Shown piece after piece: positions 16,872 through 26,300 of a stretch of 64,000 bases of DNA (the stretch's first letter is position 1; the number at the start of each line of letters is the position of its first letter). Source of the DNA: Photobacterium indicum (GTDB lineage Bacteria > Pseudomonadota > Gammaproteobacteria > Enterobacterales > Vibrionaceae); contig NZ_PYOC01000010.1 in the NCBI RefSeq assembly GCF_003026215.1, forward strand, positions 101,946 to 165,945, read 5' to 3'. A program made the translations under genes and the position numbers. The notes under the pieces were generated by a model. That model searched no databases, had not been told where the DNA came from, and was given only the letters and a program-made list of their open reading frames with translations.

Positions 16872-17411
16872 ATGCTTGATGCTAACAATACCGCGCTCGT
16901 GATCATTGATGTTCAAGGCAAATTGGCTCAAATCATGGCTGATAAAGATGCCCTATTCAGTAATTTAGAAACCATGGTTAAAGGTGCTGCTATTCTCGAT
17001 TTACCCACTCTTTGGGTTGAACAGTTACCCGATAAGCTCGGTGGTACTATTGCAGAAGTTTCAGATAACCTTCCCAATAAAGAACCTATTGTGAAAAATA
17101 CATTCAGCGCATACCAAACGGCTGAATTTGTCTCTGCATTAGAAGCGACGGGTTGTAAAAATGTGCTTGTTGTTGGTATCGAAGCGCATATTTGTGTGTA
17201 TCAAACCGTGATGAATTTATTAGATGCAGGTTATGGCGTAGAAGTGATTACCGATGCTGTATCGTCAAGAAATGTGCAAAATAAGACAATTGCATTAAAC
17301 AAAATGCAGCAAGCAGGCGCGCAGCTATCTTGTACTGAAATGGTGCTATTTGAATTACAAGCAATAGCACAAGGTGAGCGATTCAAGCAGATATTGAAGA
17401 TTATAAAGTAA
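16872..17411 (+). CDS. Isochorismatase-family cysteine hydrolase
   Basis: A 179-residue alpha/beta hydrolase of the isochorismatase-like group. The catalytic triad is visible: Asp13 in LVIIDVQGKL, Lys75 in PIVKNTFSAY and Cys108 in VVGIEAHICVYQTVMNLL. The cis-peptide region V-G-I-E-A-H precedes the nucleophile as usual. Proteins of this length and motif set (YcaC/hydrolase-like) act on small amides or have unknown substrates; true isochorismatases are longer and fused to ArCP. AAGGAC lies upstream of the ATG. It is convergent with the DmsC-like gene across a shared terminator. Confidence 0.85.
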   Translation: MLDANNTALVIIDVQGKLAQIMADKDALFSNLETMVKGAAILDLPTLWVEQLPDKLGGTIAEVSDNLPNKEPIVKNTFSAYQTAEFVSALEATGCKNVLVVGIEAHICVYQTVMNLLDAGYGVEVITDAVSSRNVQNKTIALNKMQQAGAQLSCTEMVLFELQAIAQGERFKQILKIIK

Positions 17412-17444
17412 CACGCTATTTCTTCATTTTATTTATTACATCTC

Positions 17445-17485
17445 AGAAAAAACGACCGGTTCACCGTTAAGATGAACCGATCGTT
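17445..17485. terminator. Terminator between convergent genes
   Basis: AACGACCGGTTCA (17451-17463) and TGAACCGATCGTT (17473-17485) form a 13-bp stem with one mismatch. An A-run precedes it, giving TTTTTT after the stem on the minus strand, so it chiefly serves the DmsC-like gene. Confidence 0.8.
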
Positions 17486-17521
17486 AAGTCACTTAATAAC
17501 AATATTAAACCAAGTACAACA

Positions 17522-18292
17522 TCAAACCAGCGTATAACCTACAGCCGCTAGATATGATGAACATAGCATTAAGGTAAGTGCAAAAGTCATGATACCTAAC
17601 ACAGGTTTACTACGCGTTAGTAACGGCATTAGCCATACGCCCACTGCTGCTAATAACAAGCCTAAACTCATAACCTGTGCAATAAATGGACCTAACTCAC
17701 TGTGGCTGTCGACACGTGCTGCTAGCTCCCCCACTTGCGGCAACCCTGTTAGTAAGCAAATCACCGCAATCACAGCACCAGTAATAGGAAGGTAGCGATT
17801 TACCTCTTCAACTTTATGTTCAGCCTTCACCAATAAAGTATGGGCAAAAAGCGTTCCGCCGCATAATGTCGTGGCAATGAAATGACTGGCAATTAGCCAT
17901 TGATCAGTCCTAACAATTAAACCATGTGTTAGGTAAACCAAACCACTCACTAACGCAACAACCAGTAGCAGAGTTCTAAATCGGTCAGATCCAAACAAGT
18001 TTTTTTCAGCAAACCAGTACACATTTGCCAGTACAAAGAATACCGTTACCATGAGTACTTCAGTGCCAAATGTAGATACTGAGTAAACTTGGTCTACCAT
18101 TAAGCTTGCTTCACGTAATGTTAAAGCAACGAATAGCAGAAGCCAAAACACAGGCATAGTTTTATGTACACGATCGCTTTGCCCAAAGCATAACTTTCCG
18201 CTAAGAATGACAAATGCCAACACAATAAAGGCGCCTATTGTTAATTGTGTTAACGCGCTAGATAAGAGAAACGGCCAATCAGACCAATACAT
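17522..18292 (-). CDS. DmsC-like membrane anchor protein (orphan)
   Basis: A 256-residue membrane protein with eight hydrophobic helices. The N-terminus YWSDWPFLLSSALTQLTIGAFIVLAFVIL matches the start of DmsC, the quinol-oxidising anchor of dimethylsulfoxide reductase (WHEWPLMIFTVFGQCVAGGFIVLAL, recalled). DmsC partners with the molybdenum subunit DmsA and iron-sulfur subunit DmsB, but neither is encoded nearby. The start at 18292 is chosen because GAGG lies 7 nt upstream, and the family begins at this point; a frame extension to 18307 is unlikely. It may serve a reductase encoded elsewhere. Confidence 0.75.
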   Translation of the reverse strand: MYWSDWPFLLSSALTQLTIGAFIVLAFVILSGKLCFGQSDRVHKTMPVFWLLLFVALTLREASLMVDQVYSVSTFGTEVLMVTVFFVLANVYWFAEKNLFGSDRFRTLLLVVALVSGLVYLTHGLIVRTDQWLIASHFIATTLCGGTLFAHTLLVKAEHKVEEVNRYLPITGAVIAVICLLTGLPQVGELAARVDSHSELGPFIAQVMSLGLLLAAVGVWLMPLLTRSKPVLGIMTFALTLMLCSSYLAAVGYTLV

Positions 18293-18486
18293 GACACACC
18301 TCGTCATTGTGCAATAGGCAGATCATTACAATATACACATTAAGACTGCATACATTGAAAATGAGTACTAGAAATAAAGCCAAGCATTCTGCCTGATTAT
18401 GATAAGAGATGCGAGAATAACACTCATGCCTTAAGACATGAATGATTAGCCGTTATGCTGCAACATACAAATCATCAACTGTTAGG

Positions 18487-19884
18487 CTATTTGTCTTTTA
18501 CTGCATGTGGTTTTATGTCTGATGATAACGCTTGCCCTTTCATTGCAAACACAGCGAGCAGAAAGGCAATAACAGCAACAACAGCCATACCCGCGTAGGT
18601 CATACTAAAACCCTGCGCTAATGCCTCTGGGGCAAAATGAGCAAGTGTATTATCACCACCTTCTGCAAGTACAACTGGCACCTGGCTATGGAATATAGTG
18701 GCACAGATCGCGACACCGATAGCGCCACCAAGTTCTCGCCCAAAGCCAAACAATGACATACCTATACCACGATCTTCTGCTGGTAATACGTTTTGAACAA
18801 CGACACTTAATGCTGGCAAAGTAAGTCCTAAGCCAAGCCCTGCCGCCGCCAATGCCGCTGATAAATACAGGTCAAAGTGTAATAGCCATAACGCAATTGC
18901 CGAGAGTAAAAATCCGACAACAACAAAGCGCTTATAGTAGCCTTTTCTAGCAATTTGCTTACCACCAAAATAGGCACCTGTTGTGATGCTAAACATAAAG
19001 ATCATCATCAACAGGCCACTGCCTGACGCTGTCATCCCTTTTTGCCATTGCATTTGAAGCGGAAGGTAAACCAATACTGCAAACATCAGTAACTGGGAAC
19101 ATAAAATCAAAAGCACGCTAATAACATAGCCCGGTAACGATACCAATCTTACTGGTAAAATAGGGTCTGCCGCTTTTCGTTCAACCCACACTAATAGCAA
19201 CATAACGGTAAATAACGCAATGCTGGCAATCGTTGCATCAAGGCTGGCTTCTGGTGATATTAATAACAATAACAATGTGGTTGCTGTCATTAATAAACCT
19301 GCGCCCTTCCAATCAAACTTTGATGCGCGTTTAACACTTAGGTGCCTTAGGTTTTTGTTTATCATCCATACCGCAATAGCGCCTAATGGAATATTGATCC
19401 AGAAAATCCAACGCCATGATAACTGCTCAGAAAAATACCCACCTAACAAAGGTCCTGCAATACTGGATACAGCATAAACGATTGAAATATAGCCTTGATA
19501 TTTCCCTACTTCACGGGCAGGAATACTATCTGCGATCACTGTGAATGCTAAGGCAATTAAACCACCACCACCAATGCCTTGTAACACCCGTGAGGCAATT
19601 AACTGTGTTAAGTCTTGTGATAATGCACAAGCAACAGAGCCAATAATAAACAGTAAAATACTGATGTTCAGCATTTTTACGCGTCCAAAAATATCACTTA
19701 ATTTGCCATAAACAGGCAAAACAGCCGTTGCTGCAAGTAGATAAGCCGTAATCACCCATGTGAGTGCCTGCCCTGCATTTAATTCCGCCCCAATAATAGG
19801 CAAAGGTGTGGTAACAATACTTTTTTCTAATGAACCCAATGCAATAACAAGTGCTACGCTGGTAAAAATTGTTTTAGGTGACAT
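18487..19884 (-). CDS. MFS efflux transporter, DHA2 (14-TMS) type
   Basis: A 465-residue member of the major facilitator superfamily. Motif A appears as GKLSDIFGRVKML after helix 2, motif C-like glycine/proline pattern as AVSSIAGPLLGGYFSEQLSWRWIFWINIPLG, which is the characteristic DHA2 segment. About 14 hydrophobic segments are present. Such pumps expel drugs, dyes or fatty acids with proton antiport. The start at 19884 (MSPKTIF) follows GGGGGAATGT, a strong site; the frame opens four codons earlier at 19896. A divergent LysR gene begins 99 bp away and probably controls it. Confidence 0.88.
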   Translation of the reverse strand: MSPKTIFTSVALVIALGSLEKSIVTTPLPIIGAELNAGQALTWVITAYLLAATAVLPVYGKLSDIFGRVKMLNISILLFIIGSVACALSQDLTQLIASRVLQGIGGGGLIALAFTVIADSIPAREVGKYQGYISIVYAVSSIAGPLLGGYFSEQLSWRWIFWINIPLGAIAVWMINKNLRHLSVKRASKFDWKGAGLLMTATTLLLLLISPEASLDATIASIALFTVMLLLVWVERKAADPILPVRLVSLPGYVISVLLILCSQLLMFAVLVYLPLQMQWQKGMTASGSGLLMMIFMFSITTGAYFGGKQIARKGYYKRFVVVGFLLSAIALWLLHFDLYLSAALAAAGLGLGLTLPALSVVVQNVLPAEDRGIGMSLFGFGRELGGAIGVAICATIFHSQVPVVLAEGGDNTLAHFAPEALAQGFSMTYAGMAVVAVIAFLLAVFAMKGQALSSDIKPHAVKDK

Positions 19885-19983
19885 ACATTCCCCCATAACT
19901 AAAACGGAGCCTAAAATAAAACAAGTTTGCCGTTACGAAAACAGGATATAATGAACCTCATCATTTCATAAATGGGATCTTAA

Positions 19984-20871
19984 ATGAAACTGGATGATTT
20001 AGACCTTTTCCTTACCGTCGTAAAAGCCGGAAGTTTCGCATCAGCCGCCAGACAAAGAGCCATTCCGACCAGCACGCTAAGCAGAAGAATACAACAACTT
20101 GAAACCGATACTGGCCGCAAGTTATTGGTGCGCCATGCAAAAGATATGAGTTTAACGAAAGATGGGCAACTACTTGTTCAGCAATTTTCGACTGTATTTG
20201 ATGATATTCACCTTCGACTTGAAAGCGTCGATAAAGAAAAGGAAGACTTTTCTGGCGTTATTGTTATCAATGCTCCCATTATTCCACTCAAGCACCAAAT
20301 TGGTCCTTTAGCGTTAGAGTTTGCAAAGCTACATCCTAAAGTACAAATACGCTTCCAGTTAGGGAATCAAAATAATTACCACCTTCGCGGTGATATTGAT
20401 ATTGCCTTACGCTTTGGTCATCAGCCTGCTTCTGATTGGGTCGCAAAACGTTTGTCACATAACCCATCGGTAATATGTACGACCCCTGACTACCTAAATG
20501 ATAAACCAGACCTAACCCACCCTAACCAATTAGTACGTTACGATCTGTTATCACCAAGCCCTCAGCAACGATGGGTGTTCAACCATATTAGTGGCGAAAG
20601 TGTAAAGTTCATTCCGAATGCACGCATTCAATCTGACGAGCTAGATACTATCCATCGTGCTGCCGTTGCAGGGTTGGGCATTGCACGCCTTCCTGAATGG
20701 TATACAAAAAAATCCTTTGAGAATGGCGAGTTGATTCAATTATTTCCTGACTGGCAAATGGAAGGATCTGACGTTGCACTGCTATATCCACAAAGAAAGC
20801 TACTGTCAGAACGCACTCAAGCACTGATTGACTTTATTTTTGAGCATTGGAAACCTTTTGAGTCACTATAG
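19984..20871 (+). CDS. LysR-family regulator, CrgA/AaeR-like subgroup
   Basis: A 295-residue LTTR. The HTH is DLDLFLTVVKAGSFASAARQRAIPTSTLSRRIQQLETDTGRKLLVRH, and the effector region DIDIALRFGHQPASDWVAKRL followed by CTTPDYLN and AAVAGLGIARLPEW is typical of the subgroup regulating neighbouring efflux or quinone-stress genes. It is divergent to the DHA2 transporter, whose shared intergenic region of 99 bp should contain its operator. Effector unknown. Confidence 0.88.
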   Translation: MKLDDLDLFLTVVKAGSFASAARQRAIPTSTLSRRIQQLETDTGRKLLVRHAKDMSLTKDGQLLVQQFSTVFDDIHLRLESVDKEKEDFSGVIVINAPIIPLKHQIGPLALEFAKLHPKVQIRFQLGNQNNYHLRGDIDIALRFGHQPASDWVAKRLSHNPSVICTTPDYLNDKPDLTHPNQLVRYDLLSPSPQQRWVFNHISGESVKFIPNARIQSDELDTIHRAAVAGLGIARLPEWYTKKSFENGELIQLFPDWQMEGSDVALLYPQRKLLSERTQALIDFIFEHWKPFESL

Positions 20872-21206
20872 AAACAAACAAAGTGCCAATGGCCACAATT
20901 GCTCATTTAACATACGAAATGTGAGATTTTAGAACCAATACTTTGATATAAAGCTAAATATACACCTTTAAATCAACTCGTATTATTGACTACAGCGCCC
21001 TTTTTCATATATCTTATTTTCTATCGAGAATTAAGATTTACTCTTAACTCCAACAAATTTGAACGGGCCTGCTGTTGTAACAATGCAATCCCATCTTTAA
21101 CTATAATTATGCGGAGTTCATCTTCAGCATATCTCTGCAACTGAGTGATTGCGTTTATTCACAATAACCAGAAAGCAGTTACTAAGCGGATAATAACGAG
21201 AGGCTT
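20872..21206. other. Non-coding gap before nagA
   Basis: 335 bp with no ORF having a ribosome-binding site and no clear RNA gene. It contains only short AT-rich stretches and presumably the nagA promoter. I could not identify a NagC-type operator. Confidence 0.5.
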
Positions 21207-22343
21207 ATGTTTGCACTAACGCATGTTAATGTTTTTGATGGTCACACGACCCTTCTAGACCAAGCGATTATCATTGAACAAGACACTATAACGTCTATCG
21301 TTTCGATGAAAGATGCAAAATTACCTGCAAGAACTTTCAATGCTAATGGCTTATTAGCAACTGCTGGCTTTATTGATATTCAATTAAATGGTTGTGGCGG
21401 CGTATTGCTTAATACTGACATCAGAAAAGAAACACTTGATGTAATGAACGCAACTAACCTTAAAAGCGGCACGACGCAGTATTTACCAACTCTTATTACT
21501 AGTCAAACTGAATCAATGAAGCAAGCTATTGATATGGTTGCAGATATTAATGAGCCAAGTAAAGAAGGCGTATTGGGTTTACACCTTGAAGGCCCCTTTA
21601 TTAATAAAGCTAAAAAAGGAGCGCACCAAGAGCACTTAATTCGTGAACTTGATGAAATAACAGCATACTACCTTGCTGATAATGCAGATAAAATTAGCGT
21701 AATAACACTTGCACCAGAAAACACCTCGCAGCACGTTATCGATATTTTGACACAGGCTGGCATTACAGTGTCACTTGGTCACACTAACTCGACATATGAA
21801 GAGCTTGCTGAAAAAGATGGCATCACAATGGCTACGCATTTATATAATGCGATGACGCCACTTGGCTCTCGTGAACCAGGCGCTGTCGGTTATATTTTCG
21901 ATAAAAAGCCACATGCTGGCATCATTGTTGACGGCATTCACTCTTCATACGCATCTGTTCGTATTGCCCACCAACTAATGGGTGAAAAGCTATTTATGGT
22001 AACAGATGCCGTTAATCCAGCAGGCACAGACTTAACCGAATACGACATGGCTGGAACAACGGCTTACGTAACTGATGGAAAGTGCCATTATGCCGACGGT
22101 ACTATCGCAGGTGCTGCAATTACCATGATTGAAGGTGTAAGAAACCTTATTGATCAGGTTGGCCTTACACGTGATGAAGCATTGCGTATGGCTAGCCTCT
22201 ACCCAGCAAAAGCATTAAAACTTGACCACGAATATGGTCAGTTAAAAGCAGGTTATAAAGCGAATATCACATTGCTAACTGATGATAATCAGGTGCAGCA
22301 TGTTATTCAAATGGGCAAACAACACGACTTTACTGCTCGCTAA
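21207..22343 (+). CDS. nagA: N-acetylglucosamine-6-phosphate deacetylase
   Basis: A 378-residue amidohydrolase converting GlcNAc-6-P to glucosamine-6-P and acetate in chitin and murein amino-sugar catabolism. Visible landmarks: GFIDIQLNGCGGV (start of the TIM barrel), LGLHLEGPFINKAKKGAH (metal-binding Glu), VSLGHTNSTYEE and MATHLYNAMTPL (metal His residues), LFMVTDAVNPAG (catalytic Asp), and C-terminal LKAGYKANITLL of the small beta domain. Length matches E. coli NagA (382). It is not next to nagB, nagC or nagE, so it may be a stand-alone or second copy. GAGAGG precedes the ATG and a strong terminator follows. Confidence 0.93.
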   Translation: MFALTHVNVFDGHTTLLDQAIIIEQDTITSIVSMKDAKLPARTFNANGLLATAGFIDIQLNGCGGVLLNTDIRKETLDVMNATNLKSGTTQYLPTLITSQTESMKQAIDMVADINEPSKEGVLGLHLEGPFINKAKKGAHQEHLIRELDEITAYYLADNADKISVITLAPENTSQHVIDILTQAGITVSLGHTNSTYEELAEKDGITMATHLYNAMTPLGSREPGAVGYIFDKKPHAGIIVDGIHSSYASVRIAHQLMGEKLFMVTDAVNPAGTDLTEYDMAGTTAYVTDGKCHYADGTIAGAAITMIEGVRNLIDQVGLTRDEALRMASLYPAKALKLDHEYGQLKAGYKANITLLTDDNQVQHVIQMGKQHDFTAR

Positions 22344-22370
22344 TCTCACGACGAGATACACGCAAATACA

Positions 22371-22404
22371 AAAAAGGGGCTGATTATTAATCAGCCCCTT
22401 TTCT
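22371..22404 (+). terminator. Rho-independent terminator of nagA
   Basis: AAAAGGGGCTGATT (22372-22385) and AATCAGCCCCTTTT (22389-22402) form a perfect 14-bp stem with a 3-nt loop and T-run. Confidence 0.9.
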
Positions 22405-22484
22405 ATGGAATGTTTTTATAGCTAAAGGTTTTTATAACTAATAGCCATCGAGATAACTCTTCGTTGTTGTGTAATCTGTACTTA

Positions 22485-22856
22485 TTATGCCGCTTGAGTT
22501 TCCAATGCATTCATTTTAGCAGTACGATTCATTTGGAATTCACGAAGCGTGAAATACAAGTAAGTCGCAACAATCGAGAAGAATAAGTACGATAAAGAAA
22601 ATACAAACGGTGAATTGATCAAGTTTGCTTCAAGGCTCCACATCACACCTACCACTGTCACGCCCATTTTCGCAACCACTCCCATTAAAAGAAGTAAAGC
22701 CGCTAATTGAGGATAACGTGTCGAGCGAAAAGCTAACCAGTAACCTGTGCCTACAGCGACTGCTGCAATTCCAAAGCCGACCATAAATGAGTGGAAATGC
22801 TCGCCTGAAAGTACACCAGCTACAATTGATAAAAGTAGAATAAAACCAAATTTCAT
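22485..22856 (-). CDS. Hypothetical four-helix membrane protein
   Basis: A 123-residue inner-membrane protein with four hydrophobic helices (residues about 3-18, 22-43, 51-73 and 83-103) and a short polar C-terminal tail (FQMNRTAKMNALETQAA). Residues between helices are few, leaving no soluble domain. I do not recognise the family. No partner gene is close. Upstream (22857-23240) is a long non-coding stretch that should contain the promoter. Confidence 0.7.
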   Translation of the reverse strand: MKFGFILLLSIVAGVLSGEHFHSFMVGFGIAAVAVGTGYWLAFRSTRYPQLAALLLLMGVVAKMGVTVVGVMWSLEANLINSPFVFSLSYLFFSIVATYLYFTLREFQMNRTAKMNALETQAA

Positions 22857-23242
22857 AACAACCTCACTAATAGAAAGCGTCCCTTCAAGATAAAACCGCG
22901 TTGACAGGGGTATTTTCCCACTTTCTGATTTATTTTCATACTAAGACATATGATGGCCGTTACCCTTAATTACTTAATTTTTCACAATTTTACATCCTGT
23001 AACATTGCAACCACCTGCAATATGGACACTTAAACAAAACTTGTTAATCAGTTGTTAAGTGGTGTGTAAATTGTAAGAAATAGTTACAAAGTGTACTTTT
23101 AGATTTAAAAACTCTAATAGACCATTCTTTTATTCCTTTACGCACTTCTATAGTGTGCAAAATCACCTTTACCACACTATTAAATATGGAATTTAAGTTT
23201 CCAAATTCAATCGAACAAAAAATACACTATTTCATATTCCAC
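22857..23242. other. Non-coding gap between the membrane protein and formate dehydrogenase genes
   Basis: An AT-rich interval with the near-direct repeat TTGTTAATCAGTTGTTAAG near 23040-23060. No RNA gene or plausible small ORF was found. Presumably the promoter region of the minus-strand gene ending at 22485. Confidence 0.5.
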
Positions 23243-23280
23243 ATAAAAAAAACCATCAAAAGCATGTGCTATTGATGGTT
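23243..23280 (-). terminator. Rho-independent terminator of the formate dehydrogenase gene
   Basis: AACCATCAA (23251-23259) and TTGATGGTT (23272-23280) form the stem. On the minus strand it is followed by a run of eight T, about 80 bp past the stop codon. Confidence 0.85.
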
Positions 23281-23358
23281 CTAGACTCTCACTATATCGA
23301 TAATGCTAAACCATTCATTTAATACATTGAATGATTTCGCAGCTACAAATTGACAGTA

Positions 23359-26300
23359 TTAGCAGGTTTCCACTAACACTCGTACTTTTTCAATTTTAAC
23401 CGCTGCCACTTTGAACTCAGGGATCTTCGCATGAGGATCCGTTGCTGTCGTCGTTAAACGGTTTGCAGGCGCTTCAGCAAAATGGAACGGTACAAATACC
23501 ACACCTTCTTGCATACGCTTGGTAACAAATGCGGGAGTTTCAATACTGCCACGACGCGTCGACACTTTTAGCATCTCACCATTACGTACACCCAGACGCT
23601 CTGCATCAACAACCGAAATCATTGCACGAGGCCCAGCCAAGTTATCCAACCCTCGGGTTTTTCTTGTCATGGTGCCAGTGTGGAATTGTTCTAATAAACG
23701 TCCTGTTGTCAAAATAAGTGGATATTCTGCATCAGGTAACTCAGCCGCGTAACGGAATGGGATAGCAGCCATCTCCCCTTTTCCACGCGTAAATTGAGAG
23801 GTATGCATAACACGCGTACCGTCAGGTGCGTTGTCGTTACACGGCCATTGAAGGCCATCTCTACCGACACGATCCCAGTGAATACCCGCATATTGTGGCG
23901 TTAACTGGGTGATCTCTTCAGTAATGTCTTTTACTGATTGATACGCCCAATCACTCCCCATTGCATTTGCAATGCTTTGAATGATCCACCAATCTTCCTT
24001 TGCTTCACCTGGAGGATTAACCGCAGGAGTAATGCGTTGAACACGGCGTTCAGTATTCGTGAAATGACCTGATTTTTCGGCGAAAGAACATGACGGTAAA
24101 ACGACATCCGCATATTGCGCAGTTTCAGTTAAGAAAATATCTTGTACCACTAAGAAATCTAATTTCTCTAAGCCTTCTAGTACATGCGCTTGGTTAGGAT
24201 CACTCAGAACTGGATTTTCACCCATTACATATAAACCTTTCACCTGATCATGACATGCTGCATCGATAATCTCGGTTAGGGTTAACCCATCCTCTTTCGG
24301 TAAGTTGGGTTTATTCCACGCTTTGGCAAACTTGGCATGAATTTCAGGAACCTGTACTTTCTGGTAACCAGGGAAGTTGTTTGGTAGTGCCCCCATATCA
24401 CAAGCACCTTGCACATTAGATTGACCACGTAATGGGTTAATACCACCACCCTCAATACCAATGTTACCGCACAACATCTGCAAGTTAGCTACAGAACGTA
24501 CATTATCATGGCCCGTTGTATGCTGCGTAATACCCATCGAGTAATACACTGCGGTACGATTAGCAGTACCAATCATCTGCGCCATTTTAATAACGTCTTG
24601 CGCTTTCACGCCCGTGATCAATTCAACTTTATCTGGGGCATAGCTATCAAGCATGACTTCTGCTTTTAATGCTTCAAAGCCTTCTGTTCGCTCATTGATA
24701 TACGTTTGGTCATGCCAGCCATTTTTGATGATTTGCTGCATGATACCGTTCATTAGCATCACATCGGTACCTGGGCGATGTGCAACATACAATTCAGAAT
24801 GTTCAGCAATATCAATGCGCTTAGGGTCCGCCACGATTAATCGTGTTTTACCCGTACGAATCGCTTGTTTGATATGAGATGCAATGATCGGATGTGCCGA
24901 TGTCGTATCAGAACCAATGATAAACACCACATCAGAGAATTTGATGCTCGGAATGTCATTAGTCATCGCACCACTACCAATTGACGCTTCTAGCCCTGTA
25001 ACTGTAGATGCGTGACACAAACGCGCACAGTGATCGACGTTATTTGTTTCTAACTCACGGCGAATAAACTTCTGGAAAGCAAAGTTATCTTCATTGGTGG
25101 TTTTTGCCGACGAGAAACCCGCTAACGCATTGCCGCCTCTTTCTGCTTTAATCGCATTGAATTTGTCAGCGACCAGCAAAATAGCCTCTTCCCAGCTAGC
25201 TGGCTGTAGTTCACCATTTTTACGAATTAACGGGGTTGTTAAACGCTCTTTGCTATTTACAAAATCAAAACCAAAGCGTCCTTTAACACATAACATTCCT
25301 TGGTTTACTGGCGAGTCTTTTACGCCTTGCACATAACGAATCTGATTTAATGATTCATCGACATACATCGTCAGCTTACAACCCACACCACAATAGGTAC
25401 AAATCGTCTCAACTGGCTTCAGCATTTCGATTCGACCTTGCGACTTATCTCGCTTATCGACCAGTGCGCCAGTAGGACACACTTGAACACATGCCCCACA
25501 TTGAACACAGTTCGAATCACCCATGCTATAGCCTTTATCAAAGCCAGGGCGGCATTCAGGGCGGCTTGCGCTTGAACCATCAGCATTTTTGGCGAAACTC
25601 AATGTACCGTGAACCGCTTTTTCATTACAGGCTTCAACACACTGACCACAACTAATGCAACGGTTAGCGTCGAATACAATGAATTCAGAGCTATCATCTA
25701 CATGGAATTTCTGGCAACTCTCAGTGGTTAGTTCGGTTTCTGCAACATCATATTCGGTTGCATAGTCACGTAACTTACAATCGGTATTTGCTTGGCAACC
25801 ACACTCTAAACAACGTGCCGCTTCGCGCATTGCTTCGTCATTGTTAAAACCCGTTTCAACTTCACTAAAGCTTAACTCTCGCTCTTTCGTGCTCAATTCT
25901 GGCATTACAGAACGCATTACTTTTTTAATCTCTACAAACTGCTCAGGAGCAACCTGCTTTAACTTGCGCTCTTTTTGAGAGTTAAAAAGCTTAACTGGAA
26001 TGTTTTCCATATCACCGTCGAAGAAACGGTCAATCGCCTCTGCAGCAATGAGTCCATCTGCAACCGCCTCAATGGCTGTTGCGGGTCCACGACGGAAATC
26101 ACCAATACTGAATACATTACCTAAACCAGAGTGCATGGTATTCGGATTAGCATCTTGAGTATTCCAGCGCGTTAATGGCAGCTCTAATTCTTCTTTATCC
26201 ATGAAGCTTAAATCAGGCTTTTGCGAAACCGCAGCAATAACGGTATCAAACGCTTCGGTAAAGTATTGACCTGTCGGCTCCGGTCGACGACGACCAGATG

